Shown: piece by piece, positions 53,720 to 62,755 of the stretch | Position numbering within the stretch: the first letter of the stretch is position 1 | How the letters are laid out: each line of letters begins with the position of its first letter | Origin: Dokdonella_A sp014338185 | Lineage (GTDB): Bacteria > Pseudomonadota > Gammaproteobacteria > Xanthomonadales > Rhodanobacteraceae | Direction of reading: 5' to 3' | Length of the DNA: 64,000 bases | NCBI GenBank assembly: GCA_030263295.1 | Contig: SZOS01000001.1 | Span: 186,001-250,000, forward strand | The notes under the pieces: model-generated | Seen by the model: the letters and a program-made list of their open reading frames with translations, nothing else | Databases searched by the model: none | What the model was told of the DNA's origin: nothing | Made by a program: the position numbers and the translations under genes

Positions 53720-55594
53720 ATGGCACTGGTTCAACTGCTTGGGGTCGATTACTCGGTCGGCGGTCCGCTGTTGCTGGACCAGGTCGACCTCGTGGTCGAG
53801 CCGCGCGAACGCGTGTGCATCGTCGGTCGCAACGGCGCGGGCAAGTCGACGCTGCTGCGGCTGGTCGCGGGCGAACTGCGCCCCGACGATGGCGAGGTGC
53901 GCGTGCAGGGCGGCGTGCGCGTGGCCCGGCTCGCGCAGGAAGTGCCGCATGGACTTGCGGGCAGCGTGTTCGATGTGGTGGCCGCGGCGCTGGGCGAACT
54001 GGGCGCACTGCTCGCGCAGTTCCACCAGCTCAGCCACCAGCTCGAGCTGCCCGGCCATGCCGATGCGCTCGCGCGCGTGCAGGCGCGCATCGACGCGGAG
54101 CAGGGCTGGGACCTGGACCGGCGCGTGGATGGCGTGCTCACGCGACTGGAACTGCCGGCCGAGGCCAGGTTCGCCGACCTGTCGGGCGGCATGAAGCGGC
54201 GCGTGCTGCTCGCGCGCGCACTCGTGCTCGCACCCGACGTGCTGCTGCTGGATGAGCCGACCAACCACCTCGACATCGAGGCGATCGACTGGCTGGAGAA
54301 GTTGCTGCTCGGCTTCGACGGCGCGGTGCTGTTCGTGACCCACGATCGTCGTTTTCTGCGCGCGTTGGCCACGCGCATCGTCGAGATCGATCGCGGCCGG
54401 GTCACGAGCTGGCCCGGCGATTACGCCAACTACCTGCGCCGGCGCGAGGAGCGCCTGCATGCGCAAGCGCAGGCCAATGCGCTGTTCGATCGGAAACTGG
54501 CCGCCGAGGAAGTGTGGATCCGCCAGGGCATCAAGGCGCGGCGCACGCGCAACGAGGGGCGCGTGCGCGCGCTGCAGGCGATGCGCCGCGAGCGCGCGCA
54601 GCGTCGCGAGCTCGCCGGCCGGGTCAGGCTGCGCGTGGCCGATGCGGCCGGTTCCGGACGGCGCGTGGTCGAGGCCAAACGGATCACCTTTGCCTATGGC
54701 GGCAAGGTCATCGCGCGCGATTTCTCCACCACCATCCAGCGCGGCGACCGCGTCGGCCTGATCGGTGCCAACGGTTCGGGCAAGACCACGCTGCTCAAGC
54801 TGCTGCTGGGCGAGCTCGCTCCGCAATCGGGCACGGTGACGCTCGGCACGCAGTTGCAGGTGGCCTATTTCGACCAGCACCGTGCGAGCCTGCGCGAGGA
54901 CCTGAGCGCGCTCGACAACGTGGCCGAGGGCCGCGAGTACATCGAGATCGATGGCGCGCGCAAGCACGCGCTCGGCTACCTGCAGGATTTCCTGTTCGCG
55001 CCCGAGCGGGCGCGCGCGCCGATCACCGCGCTGTCCGGCGGCGAGCGCAATCGGCTGCTGCTGGCCAAGCTGTTCGCGCGGCCGTCCAACCTGCTGGTGA
55101 TGGACGAGCCGACCAACGATCTCGACGTGGAGACGCTGGAGCTGCTCGAGGAACTGCTCACCGACTATCGCGGCACGCTGCTGCTGGTGTCGCACGACCG
55201 CGATTTTCTCGACAACGTGGTCACCAGCACGCTGGTGCTGGAGGGCGATGGCCGCATCGGCGAGTACGTCGGCGGCTACAGCGACTGGTTGCGCCAGCGG
55301 CCTGCGATGGCGGCGGTCGCAGCGCCGCCGCGGGCCGTGCCGGTCGAACCGGCACCGGCTGCGGCCGCACCGGCGCGGCGCAAGCTCGGCTACAACGAAA
55401 GCCGCGAGTTGGCGCAGTTGCCGCAGCGCATCGAGGCGCTGGAAGCGCGCATCGCCGAGCTTGGCCATGCGCTGCAGGAGCCCGCGTTCTACCAGCGCGA
55501 GGCCGCCGCGATCGTCGCCGCCAACGATGAGCTTTCCAGTCTGCAGCGCGAGCTCGATGCGGCCTACGCGCGCTGGAGCGAGCTCGACGGCTGA
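53720..55594 (+). CDS. uup: ABC-F ATPase Uup
   Basis: Cytoplasmic ABC-F protein with two ATPase domains, 624 aa. Walker A sites are GRNGAGKST and GANGSGKTT, signatures LSGGMKRRV and LSGGERNRL, and both Walker B motifs read (V)LLLDEPTNHLD and LVMDEPTNDLD. The C-terminal 90 residues form the coiled coil that separates Uup from EttA (YNESRELAQLPQRIEALEARI). Reported roles are in ribosome function and in branched DNA intermediates. It abuts the PDZ gene stop, convergent with it. Confidence 0.93.
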   Translation: MALVQLLGVDYSVGGPLLLDQVDLVVEPRERVCIVGRNGAGKSTLLRLVAGELRPDDGEVRVQGGVRVARLAQEVPHGLAGSVFDVVAAALGELGALLAQFHQLSHQLELPGHADALARVQARIDAEQGWDLDRRVDGVLTRLELPAEARFADLSGGMKRRVLLARALVLAPDVLLLDEPTNHLDIEAIDWLEKLLLGFDGAVLFVTHDRRFLRALATRIVEIDRGRVTSWPGDYANYLRRREERLHAQAQANALFDRKLAAEEVWIRQGIKARRTRNEGRVRALQAMRRERAQRRELAGRVRLRVADAAGSGRRVVEAKRITFAYGGKVIARDFSTTIQRGDRVGLIGANGSGKTTLLKLLLGELAPQSGTVTLGTQLQVAYFDQHRASLREDLSALDNVAEGREYIEIDGARKHALGYLQDFLFAPERARAPITALSGGERNRLLLAKLFARPSNLLVMDEPTNDLDVETLELLEELLTDYRGTLLLVSHDRDFLDNVVTSTLVLEGDGRIGEYVGGYSDWLRQRPAMAAVAAPPRAVPVEPAPAAAAPARRKLGYNESRELAQLPQRIEALEARIAELGHALQEPAFYQREAAAIVAANDELSSLQRELDAAYARWSELDG

Positions 55595-56722
55595 TCAGAT
55601 CACCAGCGCGCAGTCATCGGCGCAGACCCATGACAGCCCGGCCTGCGGGCGCGCGGGCGGCGCGGGCGGGGCAGGCGGTGCGGGTGGTGCAGCGGCGCCG
55701 GGTGCGGCGGGCGCTGCCGGAGGTGCGGGTGGCGCGGGTGGCGGCGTCAGGAAAATCGAATTGAACTCGGGCGCCTTGATGTCGAGCCTGAGCGTCTTGC
55801 GCTCGCGCAGCACCTGCAACGCCACGGTGTTGCCGGGTTTCTGATCGCGCAGGCTGCGCAGCACGTCCTCGGGACGCTGCACCTGCTGATCGCCGACCCG
55901 CACGATCACATCGCCACCGCGGATGCCCGGCATGGCCTGCTCGTCGGCGGCCAGCACCAGTGCACCATGGGTGGTGCCGAAGTAGCGCCCGAGATCGGCA
56001 TTGATCGGCGCCAGGTTCAATCCCCACCACGGCAGGGCGCGGCGCAGCTCCCGGCGCAGGCGCGGGTCGCCACCAGCGCGGCCGGCCGCGTCGCGCTCGA
56101 AGGCGCCGGGACCGTGGCCATCGCGTCGCATGCGCAGTTCAATGGCCCGATCGACCCACGGCCCGGCCGCAGCCTCGCCCAGCGCATCGGCAAACAGGTA
56201 GGGAGCGCGGCGCTCGGCCTTGAGCTTGAAGGTCTGGGTGCGGTCCTCGCGGCGCACGTCGAGGCTGAGCGACTGGTCGATCCTGAGGTTGCGCAGGGCC
56301 TCGTTGAGCGCGCCGGCATCGCCGCCGACCTTGCGCTGCGGGTGCCCATCGGTGTCGGTGGACAAGCCGGTGATCAGGTCGCCCACGCGCAGGCCCGCGC
56401 GCGCCGCGGGACCGCCGGGTGTGACCGCATCGACGCGCACGCCCTGGTCGGTGGGCGCCACCACCAGGCCGATCATGCCGCGCTCGGGATCGCCGATGAA
56501 GCGCAGCGCATAGGCGCTGGGGCCGTCATCACCGAGTTCGACCGAGAGCTTGGCCATCTGGCGCGACAGCTCCTGCATTTGCGCGCGCAGTTCGGCCAGT
56601 TCCTGGCGTGCCGTCTGGGCGTCGGCCGGAGCGGCGGGCGCTGGCGCGGTGTCGGCGGCGTGGATGGACGGCGCGGCGCCCGCGGCAAGGACGAGGGCAA
56701 GCAACAGGGAGTGGCGTGGCAT
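55595..56722 (-). CDS. Periplasmic protein with two PDZ domains and a Pro/Ala-rich tail
   Basis: The 375-aa precursor has a signal peptide (LLLALVLAAGAAPSIHA), a short coiled coil (LAELRAQMQELSRQMAKL), PDZ 1 around residues 75-170 (VTPGGPAARAGLRVGDLITGL) and PDZ 2 around residues 255-340 (MPGIRGGDVIVRVGDQQV). The tail is a Pro/Ala-rich run of about 35 residues, followed by WVCADDCALVI with two cysteines. There is no trypsin-like domain, so it is not a DegS or DegP protease. It is nine bases after the anti-sigma gene and probably in one operon with it and the sigma gene; an envelope-stress role is inferred. Confidence 0.8.
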   Translation of the reverse strand: MPRHSLLLALVLAAGAAPSIHAADTAPAPAAPADAQTARQELAELRAQMQELSRQMAKLSVELGDDGPSAYALRFIGDPERGMIGLVVAPTDQGVRVDAVTPGGPAARAGLRVGDLITGLSTDTDGHPQRKVGGDAGALNEALRNLRIDQSLSLDVRREDRTQTFKLKAERRAPYLFADALGEAAAGPWVDRAIELRMRRDGHGPGAFERDAAGRAGGDPRLRRELRRALPWWGLNLAPINADLGRYFGTTHGALVLAADEQAMPGIRGGDVIVRVGDQQVQRPEDVLRSLRDQKPGNTVALQVLRERKTLRLDIKAPEFNSIFLTPPPAPPAPPAAPAAPGAAAPPAPPAPPAPPARPQAGLSWVCADDCALVI

Positions 56723-56730
56723 GGTGGACC

Positions 56731-57288
56731 TCACAGCAGTTGCGAAGGCGTGGTGGATGCGTCGCTGCGCGCCGCGAGCGCGGCGCCCGCGCGCACGGTG
56801 GCGAGTGTTTCGAGCAGGTCGACGCGGCGTCGCCACAGCGGCGCGGCTTCGCCCGGGTTGCGGCTGGCGTCGATCTGCAGGTCGAGCAGGCCGATGCGGT
56901 CCTCGATCTCCACCGCGGCCATCAGGTCGCGGCTGTCCTGCGGCGCGTGCGCCGATACCGCGGCGATCCAGCGTTCGAGCATGCGCGAGCGGTCGCGCAG
57001 GGCCTCGATGTCGGTGGCGGTACCGGCAGGGACCGCTGCCGGCAGCGCGGCGGAGGATGCGGTCGGGCCGTGCCGCACCGGTGCCACGGCGTCTTGGGTC
57101 AGCAGGCGCGGCACGAACGCAACGGCGAGCAGCCCGGCCGCGAGCGCGGCCGGCAGCGCTCGCCGCCAGCGGCGGCGCTGCTCCAGCGTGCGTTGCAGTC
57201 GCGGCCACACGTCGGGCTGCGGCACCGCATCGGGCAGCGCGCGCAGTGCATGGGCCAGGCCGGGGTTCAGTGTGTCGCGCTCAGGCAT
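56731..57288 (-). CDS. Probable anti-sigma factor (single membrane span)
   Basis: The 185-aa protein starts MPERDTLNPGLAHALRALPD, has an N-terminal cytoplasmic helix-rich segment, one membrane span around residues 43-60 (ALPAALAAGLLAVAFVP) and a C-terminal periplasmic helical region. No zinc-binding HxxxCxxC motif is present. Its place directly after an ECF sigma gene, with a 22-base overlap, supports an anti-sigma role; sequence alone would not. The PDZ gene follows. Confidence 0.65.
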   Translation of the reverse strand: MPERDTLNPGLAHALRALPDAVPQPDVWPRLQRTLEQRRRWRRALPAALAAGLLAVAFVPRLLTQDAVAPVRHGPTASSAALPAAVPAGTATDIEALRDRSRMLERWIAAVSAHAPQDSRDLMAAVEIEDRIGLLDLQIDASRNPGEAAPLWRRRVDLLETLATVRAGAALAARSDASTTPSQLL

Positions 57289-57875
57289 GGCGTGACCTCC
57301 GCGGTGGTGGGGGCGTGTGCAGTGGCGCCCGCGGTGAGCAATTCGCGCAGGCGCTGCGTGCCGCGCGCGACCTGCGACTTGGAGAAGCTGGCCGACTTGC
57401 CCGTGAGCTCGGCGATCTCCGCATGCGTGTACTGCTCGACGTGGTACAGCCACAGCACACTGCGCGTGAGTGCCGGCAGCCGCGCCAGCGCGGCTTCGAG
57501 CGCCTGGGTGTCGGCGAGCAGCCACGGCGCGGGCGAGCTGCCGGGCGTGTCATCGGCCTCGGGCAGCGGCTCGCAGGTCAGGCCGCGCTCGCGGCGCAGC
57601 TTCATCAAGGCCTCGTTGACGAGGATGCGCCGCAGCCACGACCAGAACGGCGCGTCGCTGCGGAACTGGCCGATGCGCTCGAGCATGCGCAGCATCGCAT
57701 CGTGCATCACCTCGCGCGCGGCCTCGGGTTGGCCGAGCAGGCGCAGCGCGAGGGTGTAGGCGGGGCGCTCGAACAGCCGATAGAGAGCCTCGAGCGCGCT
57801 CATCTCACCGCGCCGGGCGCGGGCGAGGACGGTCGCGGGGACATCGATGCGGAAGTTCGTGTCGGTCACGCTCAT
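57267..57875 (-). CDS. ECF-type RNA polymerase sigma factor
   Basis: 202 aa. Region 2 is EALYRLFERPAYTLALRLLG, then AREVMHDAMLRMLERIGQFR and WSWLRRILVNEAL. Region 4 is ALARLPALTRSVLWLYHVEQ, then YTHAEIAELTGKSASFSKSQ, the helix-turn-helix that reads the -35. ECF length and no region 3 domain. It is the first gene of the operon with the anti-sigma and PDZ genes, and divergent from the sigma-54-driven export operon. Confidence 0.9.
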   Translation of the reverse strand: MSVTDTNFRIDVPATVLARARRGEMSALEALYRLFERPAYTLALRLLGQPEAAREVMHDAMLRMLERIGQFRSDAPFWSWLRRILVNEALMKLRRERGLTCEPLPEADDTPGSSPAPWLLADTQALEAALARLPALTRSVLWLYHVEQYTHAEIAELTGKSASFSKSQVARGTQRLRELLTAGATAHAPTTAEVTPCLSATH

Positions 57876-57946
57876 CAGGATGCGCCGGCGCGGGAAACGG
57901 TCGCAGGCCGCCCACGATGCGCGCGCGTGCGGGCGTGCGCCAGTCC

Positions 57947-58000
57947 TGTCCGCCGTGCGTCCGGCCCCCGTGCGGACACTGTCCGCACGCGGGTGTCCGC
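57947..58000 (+). promoter_or_regulatory. Upstream activator sites for the export operon
   Basis: TGTCCGC occurs at 57947-57953, 57980-57986 and 57994-58000. The middle copy forms a perfect 9-1-9 inverted repeat at 57970-57988 (GTGCGGACA C TGTCCGCAC). These sites lie about 50-110 bases before the expected start site of the sigma-54 promoter, the usual place for an enhancer bound by an NtrC-type activator. Confidence 0.6.
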
Positions 58001-58034
58001 GTGGAAAAGTCCAGTGCTTCAATCGGTTGGGTGC

Positions 58035-58050
58035 TGGCATGCTGCTTGCT
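58035..58050 (+). promoter_or_regulatory. Sigma-54 promoter of the HlyD/ABC operon
   Basis: TGGCATG, CTGC, TTGCT at 58035-58050, against the consensus TGGCACG-N4-TTGCW: one base differs (C to T). The invariant GG and GC are ten bases apart, as required. It lies 36 bases before the HlyD start. An NtrC-type response regulator is encoded downstream of the operon. Confidence 0.8.
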
Positions 58051-58086
58051 GAGCAGATTCCGGCAAACCCTCTGGATCCATCGCCC

Positions 58087-59355
58087 ATGATTCGTGACAC
58101 CTCCGCCCAGGATCGCCGCATCGCCCCGGTGAGGAGCCGCAAGCGCCTCGTCGTGGGCATCGGCGCCGCGGCCGTGGCCCTGGTCGTGCTCGCACTGGTG
58201 CTGCCCGGCGCCGGCCGCCTGCTGTCGGCCGATTCGGCGGCCAGCAGCGCGCGCCTGCGCATCGCCCAGGTCAAGCGCGGCACGCTGGTGCGCGATGTGT
58301 CGGTGCAGGGCAAGGTCGTCGCCGCGGTGAGTCCGACGCTGTATGCACGCAGCGCCGGCACCGTCACGCTCGAGGTCAATGCCGGCGACAAGGTCGGCAA
58401 GGACCAGGTGCTGGCCGAGATCGATTCGCCCGAGCTGGCCAACAAGCTGCGCCAGGAGCAGGCCACGCTCGACAGCCTCGGCCTCGAGGTCGAACGCGCG
58501 ACGATCGACAACCGCAAGGCCGAAGCGGCTTCGCACATGGCTTGGCAGCAGGCGCGGATCGACCGCGAGACGGCCGAGCGCGAGGTGGAGCGCAATCGCA
58601 AGGCGTTCGAGATGGGCGCGCAGGCCGAAATGACGGTGCTGCGCGCCAAGGACGCCTTGGCCAAGGCCAGGCTGGCCGAGGCGAACGCCCGGCACAACGT
58701 GCAGCTCGACCGTGACAGCCTCGCCTTCGAGCTCAAGACCCGGCGCGTGGCGTGGGAGCGCCAGAAGCTGCTCGTGGCCGACCTCGCGCGCCAGGTCGAT
58801 GAGCTCAAGCTGCGTTCGCCCGTCGATGGCCAGGTCGGCCAGCTCATCGCGCAGCAGCGCGCGAGCGTGGCCGCGAATGCGCCGATCCTCAGCGTGGTCG
58901 ACCTCAGCGCGCTCGAGATCGAAGTCAGGATTCCCGAGGTGTTCGCGCATGACCTCAGCGCGGGCATGAGCGCGCAGATCGACGAGGGCGGACGCAAGTA
59001 CGCCGGCGAGGTCAAGTCGATCTCGCCCGAGGTGGTGGATGGGCAGGTGACCGGACGCGTGCGCTTCGTGTCGGACAAGCCGGCCGGCCTGCGCCAGAAC
59101 CAGCAGCTCACCACCCGCATCCTCATGGACGAGCATCCCGATGTGCTCATCGTCGAGCGCGGCCCGTTCGTGGACACCGGCGCCGGTCGCATCGCCTACG
59201 TGGTGCGCAACGGTACGGCCGAGCGCACGCCGATCCAGATCGGCGCCACCAGCCTCAATGCGGTGGAAATCGTCAGCGGCGTCAAGGAAGGCGATCGCAT
59301 CGTGATTTCCGGCACCGATGAGTTCAAGGGCGCGCAGCGCGTGGCCTTGAACTGA
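58087..59355 (+). CDS. HlyD-family periplasmic adaptor (efflux fusion protein)
   Basis: The 422-aa protein has one N-terminal membrane span (about residues 20-42, LVVGIGAAAVALVVLALVL), a biotinyl-lipoyl-like strand (GTVTLEVNAGDKVGKDQVLAEID), a long coiled coil of about residues 115-235, and the matching C-terminal strands (LRSPVDGQVGQL, VVDLSALEIEVRIPE). Adaptor for the MacB-type exporter encoded next; the outer-membrane channel is not in the window. Transcribed from the sigma-54-type promoter at 58035. Confidence 0.88.
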   Translation: MIRDTSAQDRRIAPVRSRKRLVVGIGAAAVALVVLALVLPGAGRLLSADSAASSARLRIAQVKRGTLVRDVSVQGKVVAAVSPTLYARSAGTVTLEVNAGDKVGKDQVLAEIDSPELANKLRQEQATLDSLGLEVERATIDNRKAEAASHMAWQQARIDRETAEREVERNRKAFEMGAQAEMTVLRAKDALAKARLAEANARHNVQLDRDSLAFELKTRRVAWERQKLLVADLARQVDELKLRSPVDGQVGQLIAQQRASVAANAPILSVVDLSALEIEVRIPEVFAHDLSAGMSAQIDEGGRKYAGEVKSISPEVVDGQVTGRVRFVSDKPAGLRQNQQLTTRILMDEHPDVLIVERGPFVDTGAGRIAYVVRNGTAERTPIQIGATSLNAVEIVSGVKEGDRIVISGTDEFKGAQRVALN

Positions 59356-59404
59356 CCCGCATCCGATTCAGGACTTCCCGTCATTTCCGAGCGAGAACCC
59401 AGCG

Positions 59405-60124
59405 ATGTTGAGCATGAACCACCTGCAGAAGGTCTACCGCACGCACCTGATCGAAACCCATGCGCTGCGCGATTTCTCGATCCACGTCGATGAGGGCGAA
59501 TTCGTCGCGGTGACCGGGCCGTCGGGTTCGGGCAAGACCACCTTCCTCAACATCTGCGGCCTGCTGGAGGAGTTCAGCGGCGGTGAGTACCAGCTCGATG
59601 GCGTGGATGTGCGCGGCCTTGGCGACAACGCGCGTTCGCGCCTGCGCAACGAGAAGATCGGCTTCATCTTCCAGAGCTTCAACCTGATTCCCGACCTCAA
59701 CCTGTTCGACAACGTCGACGTGCCGCTGCGCTACCGCCGCTTCGCCGCGGCCGAGCGCAAGCGGCGCATCGAGGATGCGCTGGCGCGCGTGGGGCTGGCC
59801 TCGCGCATGAAGCACTATCCGTCGGAACTGTCCGGCGGCCAGCAGCAGCGCGTGGCAATCGCGCGCGCGCTGGCCGGTTCGCCACGCCTGCTGCTGGCCG
59901 ACGAGCCCACCGGCAACCTCGACTCGCTGATGGCGCGCGGGGTGATGGAACTGCTCGAGGAGATCAACCGCCAGGGCACCACCATCGTGATGGTCACCCA
60001 CGACCCGGAGTTGGCCGCACGCGCGCAGCGCAACGTGCACGTGATCGATGGCCAGGTCACCGATTTCTCCGCCGAGCCGGATCTGGGCCAGCACCCTGCG
60101 GTCACGACCGCGATGCCGGCCTGA
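59405..60124 (+). CDS. ABC transporter ATP-binding protein (MacB/LolD type)
   Basis: 239 aa, with Walker A VTGPSGSGKTTFL, signature YPSELSGGQQQRVAIARAL and Walker B LLLADEPTGNLDS, followed by the H-loop VMVTHDPELAARA. The sequence belongs with the MacB/LolD/FtsE branch that works with FtsX-like permeases. It precedes two such permeases. Confidence 0.94.
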   Translation: MLSMNHLQKVYRTHLIETHALRDFSIHVDEGEFVAVTGPSGSGKTTFLNICGLLEEFSGGEYQLDGVDVRGLGDNARSRLRNEKIGFIFQSFNLIPDLNLFDNVDVPLRYRRFAAAERKRRIEDALARVGLASRMKHYPSELSGGQQQRVAIARALAGSPRLLLADEPTGNLDSLMARGVMELLEEINRQGTTIVMVTHDPELAARAQRNVHVIDGQVTDFSAEPDLGQHPAVTTAMPA

Positions 60125-60134
60125 GGAGCGCGCG

Positions 60135-61439
60135 ATGTTTGCCTACTACCTGCAACTGGGCCTGCGCAGTCTCAAGCGCAACCCGATCCTGACCGCGCTC
60201 ATGGTGGTCGGCATTGCGCTGGGCATCGCCGCAAGCATGACCACGCTCACGGTGATGCACCTCATGGGCAGTGATCCGATCCCGTGGAAGAGCGACAAGC
60301 TGCATTACGTGCAGCTCGACAACTGGAGTCCTGATCAACCCTACAACGACGATGGCAGTCCACCCGATCAGGTGACCTACCGCGATGCAGTCGCGCTGAT
60401 GGCGGCAGCCCGGGCCGACCGCCAGGTGGCGATGTTCAAACTGGCACTGCCGATCCAGCCGACCAACCCCGAGCTCAAGCCGTTTCGTGCGCTCGTGCGC
60501 GTGGCCGGGGCCGACTTCTTCCCGATGTTCGAGCCGCCATTTCAGTACGGCAGCGGCTGGGATCGGCGCCAGGACGGTGAGCACGCGCGCGTGGTGGTGC
60601 TGGGCAAGGCGATCAACGAAAAGCTCTTTGGTGGCCAGGACAGCGTGGGCAAGACCGTGCGCATGGATGGCGTCGACTACACCGTGACCGGCGTGCTCGA
60701 TGACTGGCACCTGCGCGCGAAGTACTACGACCTCACGGGTGGCGCCTTCACCGATCCTGACGAGTTGTACATGCCCTTCACCACTGGCATCGACCTCAAG
60801 CAGCGGGCCAGCGGCAACAACAGCTGCTGGAGTGCGCCGGCTTCAGGCTGGGAGGCGTACCTGGACTCCGATTGCGTATGGATCCAGATGTGGGCGGAGC
60901 TGGACTCGCCGGCTCGGTTGGCCGAGTTCAAGGCCTTTCTGGACAGCTACGTCAACGAGCAGAAGAAGCTGGGCCGCTTCCCGCGCCCGCTCAACAACCG
61001 CCTGCTCGACGTCAATGAATGGATGGCCGACCAGCGCGTGGTGTCGCGTGACGTGCAGGTGCAGACCGGGCTCGGTTTTGCCTTCCTGCTGGTGTGCCTG
61101 GTCAACACCATCGGCCTGCTGCTGGCCAAGTTCACGCGCAAGGCGGGCGAGATCGGGCTGCGGCGCGCGCTCGGCGCGAGCCGGCGTGAGGTGTTCACGC
61201 AATTCCTGGTCGAGTCGGGCGTGATCGGCATCAGCGGCGGCGTGCTGGGCCTGGCGTTGACCGCGCTGGGCCTGCTTGCGGTGCGCGCGCTGTACAGCGA
61301 GTACCAGACGGTGGCAGCACTCGACTGGATGATGGTGGCCGCCACCATCGTGCTGTCGATCGTGGCGGCGCTGCTCGCGGGCCTGTATCCGACCTGGCGC
61401 GCCTGTCGCGTGCAGCCGGCCGCGCAACTGAAGATCTGA
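60135..61439 (+). CDS. FtsX/MacB-type ABC transporter permease 1
   Basis: 434 aa, with an N-terminal membrane span (NPILTALMVVGIALGIAAS), a large periplasmic MacB-type domain (about residues 45-300) and three C-terminal spans (GFAFLLVCLVNTIGLLLA; SGVIGISGGVLGLAL; MMVAATIVLSIVAALLAGLYP). EIGLRRALGASRREVF is the family loop. It is the larger of a pair with the next gene and probably forms a heterodimer with it. Confidence 0.9.
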   Translation: MFAYYLQLGLRSLKRNPILTALMVVGIALGIAASMTTLTVMHLMGSDPIPWKSDKLHYVQLDNWSPDQPYNDDGSPPDQVTYRDAVALMAAARADRQVAMFKLALPIQPTNPELKPFRALVRVAGADFFPMFEPPFQYGSGWDRRQDGEHARVVVLGKAINEKLFGGQDSVGKTVRMDGVDYTVTGVLDDWHLRAKYYDLTGGAFTDPDELYMPFTTGIDLKQRASGNNSCWSAPASGWEAYLDSDCVWIQMWAELDSPARLAEFKAFLDSYVNEQKKLGRFPRPLNNRLLDVNEWMADQRVVSRDVQVQTGLGFAFLLVCLVNTIGLLLAKFTRKAGEIGLRRALGASRREVFTQFLVESGVIGISGGVLGLALTALGLLAVRALYSEYQTVAALDWMMVAATIVLSIVAALLAGLYPTWRACRVQPAAQLKI

Positions 61440-61450
61440 GGAGGCACGTC

Positions 61451-62662
61451 ATGGAATTTCGCCCGATTCTCTCCGCGCTCATGCGCAACAAGGTGTCGAT
61501 GGTCCTGATCGGCCTGCAGGTGGCCTTGACGCTGGCGATCGTGTGCAACGCGCTGTTCATCATCAGCGAGCGCCTGGATCGCATGCATCGTCCCAGCGGC
61601 ATGAACGAGACCGACACCTTCGTCTTCAACAGTACCGGCTTCGGTCAGGGCTACGACGTGCGCAGCGTGCAGCAGGCCGACCTGCAGCTGTTGCGCAGCC
61701 TGCCCGGCGTGGTCGATGCGACCAGCGTGATTTCGGTGCCGATGAGCCAGAGCGGCTGGTCGACCAGCGTGAACCTGCAGCCGAACCAGGCGACCGCGAC
61801 CGCGGACACGGCGCTGTACATGGTCGACTCGCACGGCCTGTCGACCTATGGGCTCAAGCTGGTGGAGGGGCGCAACTTCACGCCCGCGGAAATCGGCTTC
61901 CGCACGGTGAACGACCGCGCTGCGCCGCCCAGCGTGATCCTGACGCGCGCGCTCGCCGACCGGCTGTTCCCGCAGGGCGGCGCGCTGGGCAAGCAGGTCT
62001 ACTACGACAATGGCAGCACGCCCACCACGATCATCGGCATCGTCGAGCGCATGCAGACGCCGTGGCTGGATTCGGACTACATCGAGAACTCGAGCCTGAT
62101 GCCCGCCTACCTGCCGTATGGCAACACCACGCCCTATCTCGTGCGCGCCGAGCCCGGACGCCGCGATGAGGTGATGAAGGAAGTCGAGCAGCGGATGATC
62201 CAGGCCAATCCGAGCCGCGTCATCGGCCGCATGCGCTCGATCGAGCAGGTGCGCGCGGTGAGCTATGCGGGTGACCGCGCGATGGCCATCATCCTCGGCG
62301 CGGTGATCTTCGCGCTGCTGGCGATCACCGCGCTCGGTATCGTGGGCATGGCCAGCTTCTGGGTGGCGCAGCGCACGCGCCAGATCGGCACGCGGCGCGC
62401 GCTCGGGGCCACGCGGTTCGACATCCTGCGCTACTTCCATACCGAGAACTTCATCATCACCACGCTCGGCCTGCTGTTGGGCGGCGTGCTCGCCTACGCG
62501 CTGAGCCTGTGGTTGATGCAGCAGTACCAGGCACCGCGCCTGCCCTGGTACTACGTGCCGGTGGGATTCGTGTGCCTGTGGGCGCTGGGCCAGCTGGCCG
62601 TGCTCGGTCCGGCGCTGCGCGCCTCGCGCGTGCCCCCCGCGCTGGCCACGCGCAGCGTCTGA
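61451..62662 (+). CDS. FtsX/MacB-type ABC transporter permease 2
   Basis: 403 aa, with the same layout: N-terminal span (SMVLIGLQVALTLAIVCNALF), periplasmic domain with ADRLFPQGGALGKQVYYDNG, and three C-terminal spans including IGTRRALGATRFDILRYF. It starts 11 bases after permease 1. The two permeases are clearly different proteins, so the exporter should be a heterodimer. Confidence 0.9.
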   Translation: MEFRPILSALMRNKVSMVLIGLQVALTLAIVCNALFIISERLDRMHRPSGMNETDTFVFNSTGFGQGYDVRSVQQADLQLLRSLPGVVDATSVISVPMSQSGWSTSVNLQPNQATATADTALYMVDSHGLSTYGLKLVEGRNFTPAEIGFRTVNDRAAPPSVILTRALADRLFPQGGALGKQVYYDNGSTPTTIIGIVERMQTPWLDSDYIENSSLMPAYLPYGNTTPYLVRAEPGRRDEVMKEVEQRMIQANPSRVIGRMRSIEQVRAVSYAGDRAMAIILGAVIFALLAITALGIVGMASFWVAQRTRQIGTRRALGATRFDILRYFHTENFIITTLGLLLGGVLAYALSLWLMQQYQAPRLPWYYVPVGFVCLWALGQLAVLGPALRASRVPPALATRSV

Positions 62663-62710
62663 ACCGGCCCCGCATTTGGATACACTCAACGCAACCCTGG
62701 CGCGCGCACC

Positions 62711-62730
62711 CGCATCCAAGGGTGGATGCG
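62711..62730 (+). terminator. Hairpin between the export operon and the response regulator gene
   Basis: CGCATCCA and TGGATGCG form a perfect 8-bp stem with loop AGGG. No U-tract follows, so it may attenuate or only structure the message. It ends 25 bases before the regulator start. Confidence 0.4.
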
Positions 62731-62755
62731 CGCCCAGCCAGCCAGGAACCGTGAC

